A DNA stretch of 6,940 bases from Solobacterium sp. (GCA_017536845.1 JAFWCP010000235.1:1-6940); one strand, 5' to 3'. Counted from the first letter of the stretch, positions 1-5,849 are shown. Notes: generated from the sequence alone by a model not told the origin. A program made the numbers and translations.

Positions 1-118
1 GGTCAGTCTGTGGCATTGCTGCAAACTGCGGCGGCGGTGTTTCGGAAATGCCAGAGGATGCCTTTTCACATCCCACCAGCATGACCGCACACAGCATTGA
101 ACCGATTTTCTTTATCAT
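1..118 (-). CDS. Lipoprotein, N-terminal fragment (runs off the left edge)
   Basis: Only the first 39 codons lie in the window. The protein starts MIKKIGSMLCAVMLVGCEKA: a two-lysine positive N-terminus, a short hydrophobic core and a lipobox LVGC with Cys17 as the predicted lipidation site. That is a type II (Lsp-processed) signal peptide, so the mature protein should be anchored on the outer face of the cytoplasmic membrane. After Cys17 comes a short polar linker with a Pro-Pro-Pro run, typical of a lipoprotein tether. The start is well supported: AGGAGGTG at 123-130 sits 4 nt from the ATG at 116-118. The domain that would give a function (solute binding, protease, other) is outside the window, so no function is proposed. 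It is separated from the upstream acyltransferase gene by a terminator and is probably its own transcription unit. Confidence 0.8.
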   Translation of the reverse strand, partial: MIKKIGSMLCAVMLVGCEKASSGISETPPPQFAAMPQTD

Positions 119-170
119 ACGGCACCTCCTCACGCAGAACTGTGCCATAAACAATTCTGTTTCCGCCATT

Positions 171-179
171 ATCATAGCA
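171..179 (-). promoter_or_regulatory. Candidate extended -10 promoter for the lipoprotein gene
   Basis: On the minus strand the string TGCTATGAT is a TGn extended -10 followed by TATGAT (5 of 6 to TATAAT). Transcription would start near 164, giving a leader of about 46 nt that includes the AGGAGGTG ribosome site. There is no recognisable -35: the 16-18 bp upstream position falls in the preceding terminator hairpin, which is tolerable for an extended -10 promoter. The proposal rests on this motif and on the terminator just upstream, which implies a need for a new promoter. Confidence 0.35.
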
Positions 180-190
180 TGCCGATCCAG

Positions 191-217
191 AAAACAGGAA
201 GGCAGCTGCCTTCCTGT
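191..217 (-). terminator. Rho-independent terminator of the six-gene run
   Basis: Positions 194-217 are a perfect 24-nt palindrome with arms ACAGGAAGGCAG and CTGCCTTCCTGT. As RNA it would fold as a 10-bp stem with an AGCT loop. On the minus strand it is followed at once by TTTTC (191-194 read in reverse, then 190), giving the U tract. It begins 3 nt after the TGA of the acyltransferase-like gene. The plus strand has no T tract after the hairpin, so it acts as a terminator in the minus direction only. Confidence 0.88.
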
Positions 218-219
218 GC

Positions 220-1098
220 TCAGTGATAATCGTAACCGCTGTTTTCCCCGAGTTCTTTTTCCAGCAGTTCGGGATGGGCGGCAATATGATGCAGAAGCCT
301 GAGGCTGCGGATGAAGTAGAAACCGTCGCCGATTCTTTCATCGATGGTTGCCCCGATGTCAAGGACCTCCCTCCGGACAACTGTGCCGTCATCCTGCAGG
401 ACATTTTCCTGACGCACCGTACCGACGGTGATCATGATGCTGCAGGTGCCGTAGTTGTTCAGATGGTGGTAGACAGCCGGCCCTTTGATGGAGCCAAGGT
501 TGCTTAACAGCACTGACGTATAGTTCGGATCGCCGTCGGAAATCGGATCCGGAACCATGCCCCAGAAGTCCAGCGCCTTGATGGCCCCGACCGCCGGCAT
601 CAATAACGGCCGCGGCAATGCCGCAAACAGATCCAGAACTTTATCAATCCCGCCGGTGGAATGCTCGCTCCTGCGCATTTCCTTTACATCCCCGCGGACT
701 TTCCTTGCAATGCTGAAGAGGTTGTCATCATCCTCCGGCACCAGCACCATCAATGATTCCTCCGACTGATCCTTGAACACCCTTCTGGCGACAAAGCTCA
801 GCGAAACCTTCCTGCGCTGATAGAGCAGCCGTCCCTGGATGAAACGGTTCAGCACCGGCCGTTCCCGGATGACCCTGGCAATGATGGCCAGAACGGCATG
901 GAACACCGTCACCTTTTCCTCCGGATGGGCTTCGTTGTACGCTCTGAGGTAACGGGCCAGTTCGGTGACATCCACCGTATCCTGCAGAAAGACTTCACTG
1001 TCCGTGCGCTTTGGCATCAGGTGCATCATCACCGTGCCCAGACCCGTGATCTCCTTCACCCGGACCGCCTCGCGGAAATCTCCTTCTTTACGCGGCAT
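220..1098 (-). CDS. E2-like acyltransferase (CAT/2-oxoacid dehydrogenase E2 catalytic-domain superfamily), catalytic His replaced
   Basis: A 292-aa protein resembling stand-alone '2-oxo acid dehydrogenase subunit E2' proteins of Firmicutes, with no lipoyl or peripheral-subunit-binding domain. Seen: an N-terminal segment with GD and PKRTDSEVF (residues 29-37), an FHAV helix near 66, an E2-type SNLG strand at 199-202, and a C-terminal active-site region TIDERIGDG at 251-259 followed by a helix and HPELLEKEL. In true E2 and chloramphenicol acetyltransferase this region reads DHRxxDG or HxxxDG with a catalytic His; here Glu254 stands in its place while Asp258-Gly259 are kept. It may therefore not be a classical acyltransferase. 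The ATG at 1096-1098 is preferred over the longer open frame to 1215, because the extra 39 residues lie inside the ligase gene and look unlike protein, and GGAGGAAGAGGAAG precedes it. It overlaps the ligase by 11 bp, suggesting coupling. Probably cytoplasmic; substrate unknown. Confidence 0.82.
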   Translation of the reverse strand: MPRKEGDFREAVRVKEITGLGTVMMHLMPKRTDSEVFLQDTVDVTELARYLRAYNEAHPEEKVTVFHAVLAIIARVIRERPVLNRFIQGRLLYQRRKVSLSFVARRVFKDQSEESLMVLVPEDDDNLFSIARKVRGDVKEMRRSEHSTGGIDKVLDLFAALPRPLLMPAVGAIKALDFWGMVPDPISDGDPNYTSVLLSNLGSIKGPAVYHHLNNYGTCSIMITVGTVRQENVLQDDGTVVRREVLDIGATIDERIGDGFYFIRSLRLLHHIAAHPELLEKELGENSGYDYH

Positions 1099-2809
1099 GC
1101 TTCTGTGCTTCCTCTTCCTCCAGCTTGCGGTAAGCCACCTTGCCGACAAGGGTCTTGGGAAGTTCATCCCGGAATTCAATTTCTTTCGGCAGTGAGTACT
1201 TGGCGATATGCTCACGGCAGTACTTCATGATGTTTTCCCTTGTCTCGTCATTCTGCGGTACACCCGGCCTTAACATGATGAAGGCCTTGACCGCCTGCAT
1301 GCGGTATGGATCGGGAATGCCGATGACGCAGCTCATGGCAACATCAGGATGGGCATCCAGGATGTTTTCAAGCTGGCCGGGATAGATGTTGTAGCCGGAA
1401 GAGATGATCATCCGCTTTGCCCTGCCCTTGAAATACACAAAGCCTTCTTCGTCCATGATGCCAAGATCCCCGGTATAGACCCAGGTCAGGCCGTCCGCAT
1501 GTGTCCGTAAGGTTTTTGCTGTTTCTTCTTCGTTGTTCATATACCCCTTCACGACGGTTGGCCCGGCCAGAAGGATTTCACCCTCTTCCCCATACGGCAG
1601 TTCTTCATCCGTATCCGGCCTGACGATCTTGATATAGGTATCCGGGAACGGAATGCCGATGGAGCCTTCCTTGGCCTTGTGCAGAGGCGTCAGGCAGCAG
1701 GCGGTCACCGTTTCGGTGGTGCCGTAGCCTTCCCGGATCTGCACATTGCAGTGATGCTCGGCAAGGAAGCTGTCCATCTTCTTTTTCAGCTCAACGGAGA
1801 GCGAATCACCGCCTGAGAAGACGCCCTTCAGGGAAGAAAGGTCAGCCTTCTCCATGCTCGGGATGCGCAGCAGCGCTTCAAACAGCGTCGGCACGCCGGC
1901 GATGAAATTGCACTTGTACTTCGTAATCAGACGGCCATAGCTCTTGGCGGTAAAGCGCGGTACCAGGACACAGCGGCCGCCCTGCGAAAGCATGCTGTGG
2001 ATGCAGACGCCAAGGCCAAAGCCATGGAACAGAGGCATCGCCGCCAGCATCTTGTCCCCCGGCCGGAACATCGGGTTGGTCGCAACGATCTGCTGGCCCA
2101 GAGCATTGAAGTTCTTATTCGTAAGCATGATGCCTTTGGTCGTGCCGGTGGTGCCGCCGGAATACAGGATGACGGCCGTATCCTCGGATTTCACATCCGC
2201 CTTGTAGTTGTAGAAGCAGCATTTCCCCAGCCGCATGAATTCATCCCAGCGGATGACCGGTGCATCGGCCGGGATCTTCTTGACCTTGCGGCCTTCGGTC
2301 AGGTAGTAGCCGGCCAGGATCGGCTTGGAAAGCTCATCCTTGATGGACGCAATGACGATGTTGACGACATTGGTATTGGCCCGGATTCTCTCGAATTTCC
2401 CATAGAACTGGTCCAGCGTCACGGCCGTGACGCTGTTGGAGAAATTGAGGTAATGCTCGATTTCCTTTTCCGCCGACAGCGGATGGATCATATTGGCAAC
2501 CGCGCCGACAAGGTTGCAGGCATAGAACAGATAGATTGCCTGCGGGCAGTTGGGCATGGCAATGGTGACAGCATCACCCTTGCGGACGCCGATTGTCCGC
2601 AGCGAACGGGCACATCTGTGAATCTGATCAACCAGCTTTCTGTATGTGGTAGACCTGCCCATAAAATCAAACGCAACGGCATCAGGATACTGCAGTGCGA
2701 TTTTTTCAACGGCAGATACCATTGACCCCTCATAATAGGACAGATGCGGCGGTACGCCGACAAACTGGTCCATCCATGGTGTTTTCACTTTCAGATTTGA
2801 CATATTCAT
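1088..2809 (-). CDS. AMP-forming acyl-CoA ligase (long-chain fatty acid-CoA ligase type, ANL superfamily)
   Basis: A 573-aa adenylate-forming enzyme, normal length for the family. It is expected to activate a carboxylic acid with ATP to an acyl-adenylate and transfer it to CoA in the cytoplasm. Core motifs are present in order: phosphate-binding YSGGTTGTTKG at 216-226, the GYGTTE motif at 361-366, YTGD at 445-448 (ribose-binding Asp448), the hinge GRAKRMIISSGYNIYP at 462-477, and the C-terminal PKTLVGKV at 551-558 with the expected catalytic Lys557. All key residues look intact. The hinge has Arg466 where Asp is common. Sequence alone does not fix the acid; long or medium chain fatty or aromatic acids are possible. 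Two in-frame starts exist: ATG at 2807-2809, only 3 nt after a GGGGGG run, and ATG at 2801-2803, 9 nt after it; the second has the better ribosome spacing. It is followed with an 11-bp overlap by the E2-like gene, a likely functional partner. Confidence 0.92.
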   Translation of the reverse strand: MNMSNLKVKTPWMDQFVGVPPHLSYYEGSMVSAVEKIALQYPDAVAFDFMGRSTTYRKLVDQIHRCARSLRTIGVRKGDAVTIAMPNCPQAIYLFYACNLVGAVANMIHPLSAEKEIEHYLNFSNSVTAVTLDQFYGKFERIRANTNVVNIVIASIKDELSKPILAGYYLTEGRKVKKIPADAPVIRWDEFMRLGKCCFYNYKADVKSEDTAVILYSGGTTGTTKGIMLTNKNFNALGQQIVATNPMFRPGDKMLAAMPLFHGFGLGVCIHSMLSQGGRCVLVPRFTAKSYGRLITKYKCNFIAGVPTLFEALLRIPSMEKADLSSLKGVFSGGDSLSVELKKKMDSFLAEHHCNVQIREGYGTTETVTACCLTPLHKAKEGSIGIPFPDTYIKIVRPDTDEELPYGEEGEILLAGPTVVKGYMNNEEETAKTLRTHADGLTWVYTGDLGIMDEEGFVYFKGRAKRMIISSGYNIYPGQLENILDAHPDVAMSCVIGIPDPYRMQAVKAFIMLRPGVPQNDETRENIMKYCREHIAKYSLPKEIEFRDELPKTLVGKVAYRKLEEEEAQKHAA

Positions 2810-2837
2810 TTTCCCCCCGAAGCATTATACTCTCAAA

Positions 2838-3338
2838 TCATTCGGGTGGCTGTCCGACTTTTGACGCCCGGTCAAATAATTCCCCTTCCATGGATCTGAT
2901 TTCATCCAGCGGATAGGCCTGTCTTGCCTGGTCCACCAGGACCCGGTTCAGCGTATCAATCCGGCGGACCGTAACGGTCTTAGTGACATAGCGGCCGCCT
3001 TCTTTTCTTTCATCCGGTTCAAAGATCGTGATCTCCACTGTAGGCCTCTCCTTGATATGCCTGAACAGCACGGCAAAGCGATGGTCGAGATCTTCCTTCT
3101 CTTCTTCCGAAAGCTCCCTTCTTGCTTCGGTCAGCCGTCCTGTTTCGGCAATGGCTTCTTCATATCCGGTGAGTGCCGCAAAAGGAAGAAACTGCGCCGC
3201 CCGCCTGGCCAGCGGCATACGGGTATGCCTGGGAGTATAGGTTTCATAGATGATATCGCCGTATTTCGCCATCACTTCCGCATCATTGCCGCTGAGCTCC
3301 TGCGGGGTAATGCCCTTGACCCGTTCATAGCCGTTCAT
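2838..3338 (-). CDS. YolD-like family protein
   Basis: A 166-aa soluble protein with the YolD-like signature: YGDIIYETY at 26-34, then MPLARRAAQFLPFAALTGYE, matching the family pattern of R-AAQF-PFAALTGY followed by EAI-ET-RLT and a charged Glu-rich helix. The C-terminal half holds VEITIFEPDERKEGGRYVTKT and a closing LDEIRSMEGELF strand, as in the family. YolD-like proteins are regularly encoded next to UvrX/UmuC-type Y-family polymerases in Firmicutes and phages, and have been suggested to act as partners in translesion synthesis; their mechanism is not settled. Here the ATG overlaps the polymerase stop codon (ATGA at 3335-3338), and GGAGGG lies 8 nt upstream, so it is almost certainly translated with the polymerase. 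No membrane segment or signal peptide is seen. Confidence 0.88.
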   Translation of the reverse strand: MNGYERVKGITPQELSGNDAEVMAKYGDIIYETYTPRHTRMPLARRAAQFLPFAALTGYEEAIAETGRLTEARRELSEEEKEDLDHRFAVLFRHIKERPTVEITIFEPDERKEGGRYVTKTVTVRRIDTLNRVLVDQARQAYPLDEIRSMEGELFDRASKVGQPPE

Positions 3339-4813
3339 GCCTTGTGCCCTCCGATCTGCGCATTGCGCTCTCTGGCGGTTGCCCCGTCTTCCAGGTTCTT
3401 GCCGGTCACAACGGCATTTTTGCCATAGCGGCGTTTGATTTCGAGAATGGCCTTCTGGACATTTTCCTCTTCCTGCCGTTCCTGTTCCGCCTGCTTCCGC
3501 TGTGCTTCCTTCACATCCGGGTCTTCAAACAGATTTGCCTGTTCATACACAGCCGGAGCCCTTTCGCTTTCATACACATTGCCAGCCATGACATCCACCC
3601 TGCGGACAAGCAGGGAACGGTCCACGCTTTTTTCATACACTGCTGTCAGGGCTTTCCGGATGACCCCGGCCGCATTGGTGCGGTATCTGACCCGCACGGT
3701 GGCATTGACCGGTTTCGGCACAATCCGGCCATACCAGTCCTGGACCATTTCCCCTTGGTAGTCATCGGTATGGCCGCGGTCATAGCCGATCCTCAAGCCG
3801 AACACATCTGCCACCAGCCCCTTCTCCGTCAACTGCAGGGCCAGGGCATCCGCCATTTCCTTGACGATCAGTTTTCCCTTTTCATAGCTGTAGCCTTCTG
3901 CCAGCACCTGGCCGGAGCTGATCGAAGAAGACTGCGGCTTATACTTCTGGATTTCGGCAATCGTGCACGATTCATAACCCCAGGCATGGTCGATGAGCAG
4001 TTCGGCGTTGATGCCGAAAAGCTTATACAGCTGGTCTTCATTTTCCAGGGAACGGCGGGCAACATCCCCCATGGTATACATGCCGTTGGCCTGCAGTTTA
4101 CGGGCAATGCCTTTGCCCACCCGCCAGAAATCCGTCAGCGGTGTATGGTTCCACAATAATCTGCGATAGCCGATTTCATCAATCTCGGCAATCCGCACCC
4201 CGTCTTTGTCAGCGGGGATATGCTTGGCGACAATGTCCATGGCTGCCTTGGCAAGGTACAGGTTTGTCCCGATGCCGCCGGTCGCGGTGATGCCGGTGGT
4301 CATCAGCACATCGCGTATCATTTTCATTGTCAGCTCCCTTGCCGTCATGCGGTAGGTTTTCAGATAGGCAGTGAGGTCGATGAACACCTCGTCAATGGAA
4401 TAGACATGGATATCTTCCTTCGCCACATATTTCAGGTAGATCTCATAAATCCGGGAACTGTATTCAATATACAAGGCCATCCGCGGCTTTGCCGTTACAT
4501 ACTGCAGTTCAAGATACGGGTCCTGTTTCAGGTCACGGTCATCCACCGAAGCCGAGCGGAAGCCGCCGCAGATCTTCCGTCTTCTTTCGGCATTGATCTG
4601 CTTCACGGCTGCAACCACTTCAAAAAGCCGGGCCCGCCCGCCGATCCCGTACTGTTTCAGGGACGGCGACACCGCCAGGCAGATGGTTTTTTCGGTTCTT
4701 TCCTCATCCGCCACAACAAGGTTGGAAGTCAGGGGGTCCAGGCCCCGTTCCACACACTCCACCGAAGCGTAAAAGGATTTCAGATCAATGGCCGCATAGA
4801 TTCTTTCACCCAT
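3335..4813 (-). CDS. Y-family DNA polymerase (UvrX/UmuC/DinB type, translesion synthesis)
   Basis: A 492-aa error-prone polymerase that copies past damaged template bases. Catalytic acidic residues are visible: Asp10 in AIDLKSFYASVE (8-19, with Tyr15 as the likely steric gate against ribonucleotides) and Asp141-Glu142 in YSIDEVFIDLT (138-148). A helix-hairpin-helix-like thumb segment, DFWRVGKGIARKL, spans 228-240; the little-finger region follows at roughly 295-415. QANLF at 425-429 matches the QxxLF sliding-clamp motif, implying recruitment by the beta clamp. The tail (432-492) is highly charged, probably helical, and ends in the ATARERNAQIGGHKA element common in the Firmicute UvrX-like branch. 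The ATG at 4811-4813 has AAGGTGAG about 6 nt upstream and overlaps the GNAT gene by 8 bp. The partner YolD-like gene overlaps its end. Related genes are often SOS-induced, but no LexA/DinR box was found by eye here. Confidence 0.94.
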   Translation of the reverse strand: MGERIYAAIDLKSFYASVECVERGLDPLTSNLVVADEERTEKTICLAVSPSLKQYGIGGRARLFEVVAAVKQINAERRRKICGGFRSASVDDRDLKQDPYLELQYVTAKPRMALYIEYSSRIYEIYLKYVAKEDIHVYSIDEVFIDLTAYLKTYRMTARELTMKMIRDVLMTTGITATGGIGTNLYLAKAAMDIVAKHIPADKDGVRIAEIDEIGYRRLLWNHTPLTDFWRVGKGIARKLQANGMYTMGDVARRSLENEDQLYKLFGINAELLIDHAWGYESCTIAEIQKYKPQSSSISSGQVLAEGYSYEKGKLIVKEMADALALQLTEKGLVADVFGLRIGYDRGHTDDYQGEMVQDWYGRIVPKPVNATVRVRYRTNAAGVIRKALTAVYEKSVDRSLLVRRVDVMAGNVYESERAPAVYEQANLFEDPDVKEAQRKQAEQERQEEENVQKAILEIKRRYGKNAVVTGKNLEDGATARERNAQIGGHKA

Positions 4814-5318
4814 CCGAACTCACCTTGATAAACCTTCCTTTGATAAAACGGATCGGTTTTCCGTTCTGGTCCAGCCGCAATGATGTTTCCTGTTCCCTGA
4901 CCAGCGTAAAGCCCAGCCGTTCAAGAAGCCGCACCGAAGGCCTGTTCTTCAGGCCCGCCTCCGCAACAAACACCTTTGTCTTTCTTTCCTTTGTATAATA
5001 ATCCATCACTGCCCTGACCGCTTCATACGCCAGCCCCTGATGCTGGTATGCCTTCGCCAGGGCATAGCCGATTTCCTTTGTCCGCCAGCCGGTGACAGTG
5101 ATAAAGCCGATCATCTGGTTCCGATAACGGATGGCAAAATAACAGCAGCGCAGTTCATAATACCAGGCCAGCACCTTCACCCCGCCGTCATCAATCGGGC
5201 TTGCGGCATCATAAATCCGATAGGCCGAATGTTCATAGTCGGCCAGGGTTTTCTGCAGGCCTTTCCAGTCGGTATGCTTCAGCTGGTCAATGACCAGCCT
5301 TTCTGTACACAGCCTCAT
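4806..5318 (-). CDS. GNAT family N-acetyltransferase (RimJ/RimL-like)
   Basis: A 170-aa protein of the acetyl-CoA-dependent GNAT fold. It opens with MRLCTERLVIDQL, the RL-x-I strand typical of RimJ/RimL-like members. The acetyl-CoA-binding motif A is IGYALAKAYQHQGLAYEA at 83-100, with the pyrophosphate loop Q-H-Q-G-L-A at 92-97. The C-terminal signature NRPSVRLLERLGF at 125-137 is the usual Asn-x-x-Ser helix before the last strand. Length is normal for the family. The acceptor could be a protein N-terminus, an amino group on a small molecule or an antibiotic; nothing in the sequence decides. It starts in an ATGA overlap with the 98-aa gene (5315-5318) and its end overlaps the polymerase start by 8 bp, so it belongs to the same transcript. 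A link to DNA damage tolerance is suggested only by this position. Confidence 0.9.
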   Translation of the reverse strand: MRLCTERLVIDQLKHTDWKGLQKTLADYEHSAYRIYDAASPIDDGGVKVLAWYYELRCCYFAIRYRNQMIGFITVTGWRTKEIGYALAKAYQHQGLAYEAVRAVMDYYTKERKTKVFVAEAGLKNRPSVRLLERLGFTLVREQETSLRLDQNGKPIRFIKGRFIKVSSDG

Positions 5319-5611
5319 GATTCACCATCCATATCAAAAACAGTTTCCGCTTCCAGAAGGTCGTTGATTCCATATTCACGCATGACATCCGGGTCATCCG
5401 TCTCCACGGCATGTTTCCGGATTTCCAGATACCCCATTGCCTCTTCCTGCACAAGCCTGCGGTATTTCTCCTCGTCCAGACGGACGATCACCCGTTTTCC
5501 GACCAGCGATTCATCCTCCGCGACCAGAATCATGTATTCCACAAGATGCTCTGTCCAGCCGTTTTTTCTTCTCATATAAATAAATCTACCATGGTTTTCC
5601 CAGTTCTGCAC
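5315..5611 (-). CDS. Small acidic protein of unknown function, first gene of the run
   Basis: I do not recognise this 98-aa product. It is rich in Glu, Asp and Arg, with no signal peptide, Cys pair or membrane segment. A likely strand-rich N-terminal half (HLVEYMILVAEDESLVGKRV, about 22-41) is followed by charged helical stretches and an acidic end, AETVFDMDGES. The longest frame starts at a GTG (5609-5611) with only a weak GGTG 11 nt upstream; ATG codons at 5575 and 5533 are alternatives, also without a clear ribosome site, so the true N-terminus is open. Reality is supported by the ATGA overlap with the GNAT gene and by the lack of a competing frame. As the promoter-proximal gene of a run containing a translesion polymerase it could be an accessory or regulatory protein, but that is only a guess from position. 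Confidence 0.65.
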   Translation of the reverse strand: MQNWENHGRFIYMRRKNGWTEHLVEYMILVAEDESLVGKRVIVRLDEEKYRRLVQEEAMGYLEIRKHAVETDDPDVMREYGINDLLEAETVFDMDGES

Positions 5612-5663
5612 TTTATATCAGGCACCAATCACCATATCTTATAAACTGATGCTTATTTATTAT

Positions 5664-5691
5664 TTGATTTTATGGCACAATGTTATAGAAT
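5664..5691 (+). promoter_or_regulatory. Candidate distal promoter for the LysR gene
   Basis: TTGATT at 5664-5669 and TAGAAT at 5686-5691 are separated by 16 bp, in the AT-rich island. The start of transcription would be near 5698, exactly where the first inverted repeat begins, so the RNA would open with a hairpin and have a leader of about 300 nt. No functional proof; the nearer promoter at 5774-5802 competes with it. Confidence 0.3.
5682..5687 (-). promoter_or_regulatory. Candidate -10 for the six-gene run
   Basis: On the minus strand TATAAC (5 of 6 to the -10 consensus) occupies 5682-5687, with a poor -35 (CTTACC, 3 of 6, 16 bp upstream). It would give a leader of about 64 nt before the GTG at 5611. 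It overlaps the plus-strand -10 at 5686-5691. TATAAG at 5638-5643 is a second possible -10 with no -35. The promoter of this run is therefore not settled. Confidence 0.2.
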
Positions 5692-5697
5692 ACGAAA

Positions 5698-5728
5698 TGC
5701 CGGGGTAAGGACACATCCAGACCCGGCA
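5698..5728 (+). repeat. Inverted repeat, 7-bp arms
   Basis: TGCCGGG (5698-5704) is complementary to CCCGGCA (5722-5728). The 17-nt spacer contains a further GGA/TCC pairing around CACA, so the RNA could fold as one stem with an internal loop. There is no T tract after it, so it is not a simple terminator. Confidence 0.5.
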
Positions 5729-5742
5729 GGATAGACGGTTCC

Positions 5743-5785
5743 GGTCATTGTCCAGGCGGCAGAAGCATATCATTCGGCAATGACC
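5743..5785. repeat. Inverted repeat GGTCATTG / CAATGACC, possible operator
   Basis: Perfect 8-bp arms at 5743-5750 and 5778-5785 are separated by 27 bp. The right arm overlaps the -35 area of the candidate promoter at 5774-5802. LysR-type regulators commonly bind dyads upstream of and overlapping the -35 of promoters near their own gene, so this is a reasonable operator candidate. The same sequence could instead form an RNA stem if transcription starts at the distal promoter. Confidence 0.4.
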
Positions 5786-5802
5786 CGTATTAATGTTAGA
5801 AT
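5774..5802 (+). promoter_or_regulatory. Candidate proximal promoter for the LysR gene (extended -10)
   Basis: TCGGCA at 5774-5779 (4 of 6 to the -35 consensus), a 17-bp spacer, then TAGAAT at 5797-5802 preceded by TGT, giving an extended -10. Transcription would start near 5809, leaving a leader of about 190 nt. It is the best-spaced plus-strand promoter I found in this gap. Confidence 0.4.
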
Positions 5803-5837
5803 AGCGGCACAAAACAGCCTGCAATTCAGCTGCCGCT
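5803..5837 (+). repeat. Inverted repeat, 7-bp arms
   Basis: AGCGGCA (5803-5809) pairs with TGCCGCT (5831-5837) across a 21-nt loop. It begins at the predicted start of transcription of the proximal promoter, so it could form a 5' hairpin in the LysR mRNA. No T tract follows. Confidence 0.45.
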
Positions 5838-5849
5838 GAAATACCGCCC

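Larger units (their letters stand above)
220..5611 (-). other. Predicted six-gene operon
   Basis: Six genes on the minus strand follow each other as: 98-aa protein, GNAT, Y-family polymerase, YolD-like protein, AMP-forming ligase, E2-like acyltransferase. Junctions are ATGA 4-bp overlaps at 5315-5318 and 3335-3338, an 8-bp overlap at 4806-4813, a 28-bp gap at 2810-2837 and an 11-bp overlap at 1088-1098. No hairpin with a T tract lies at any junction, and the only terminator is after the last gene. This supports co-transcription and translational coupling. The weakest link is the 28-bp gap, where a separate promoter cannot be excluded. Confidence 0.65.

Noticed and set aside
66..404. Open frame of 112 codons spanning the terminator and the lipoprotein start
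   Set aside because: It crosses a strong terminator and overlaps the lipoprotein gene in another frame; the lipoprotein has the ribosome site and signal peptide.
1099..1215. Upstream extension of the acyltransferase-like frame to an ATG at 1215
   Set aside because: The extra 39 residues lie within the ligase coding region in another frame and look unlike protein (basic and Ser-rich with scattered Trp). The ATG at 1098 with its purine-rich ribosome site gives the family's usual N-terminus.
1997..2725. Open frame of 242 codons on the plus strand inside the ligase gene
   Set aside because: An antisense shadow of a gene with all ligase motifs; His/Arg/Asp-rich composition typical of reverse frames in GC-rich coding DNA.
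2824..2829. A perfect TATAAT on the minus strand just before the ligase gene
   Set aside because: There is no -35 at 16-18 bp (the position reads about CAGCCA), no extended TGn, and a start 7 nt downstream would cut into the GGGGGG ribosome site. It may be chance, though it should be remembered if a start site maps here.
3344..4159. Open frame of 271 codons on the plus strand inside the polymerase gene
   Set aside because: A shadow of the polymerase, whose catalytic motifs and overlaps with its neighbours are clear.
4220..4828. Open frame of 202 codons on the plus strand inside the polymerase gene
   Set aside because: A shadow frame with no domain signature, covering the catalytic part of the polymerase on the opposite strand.
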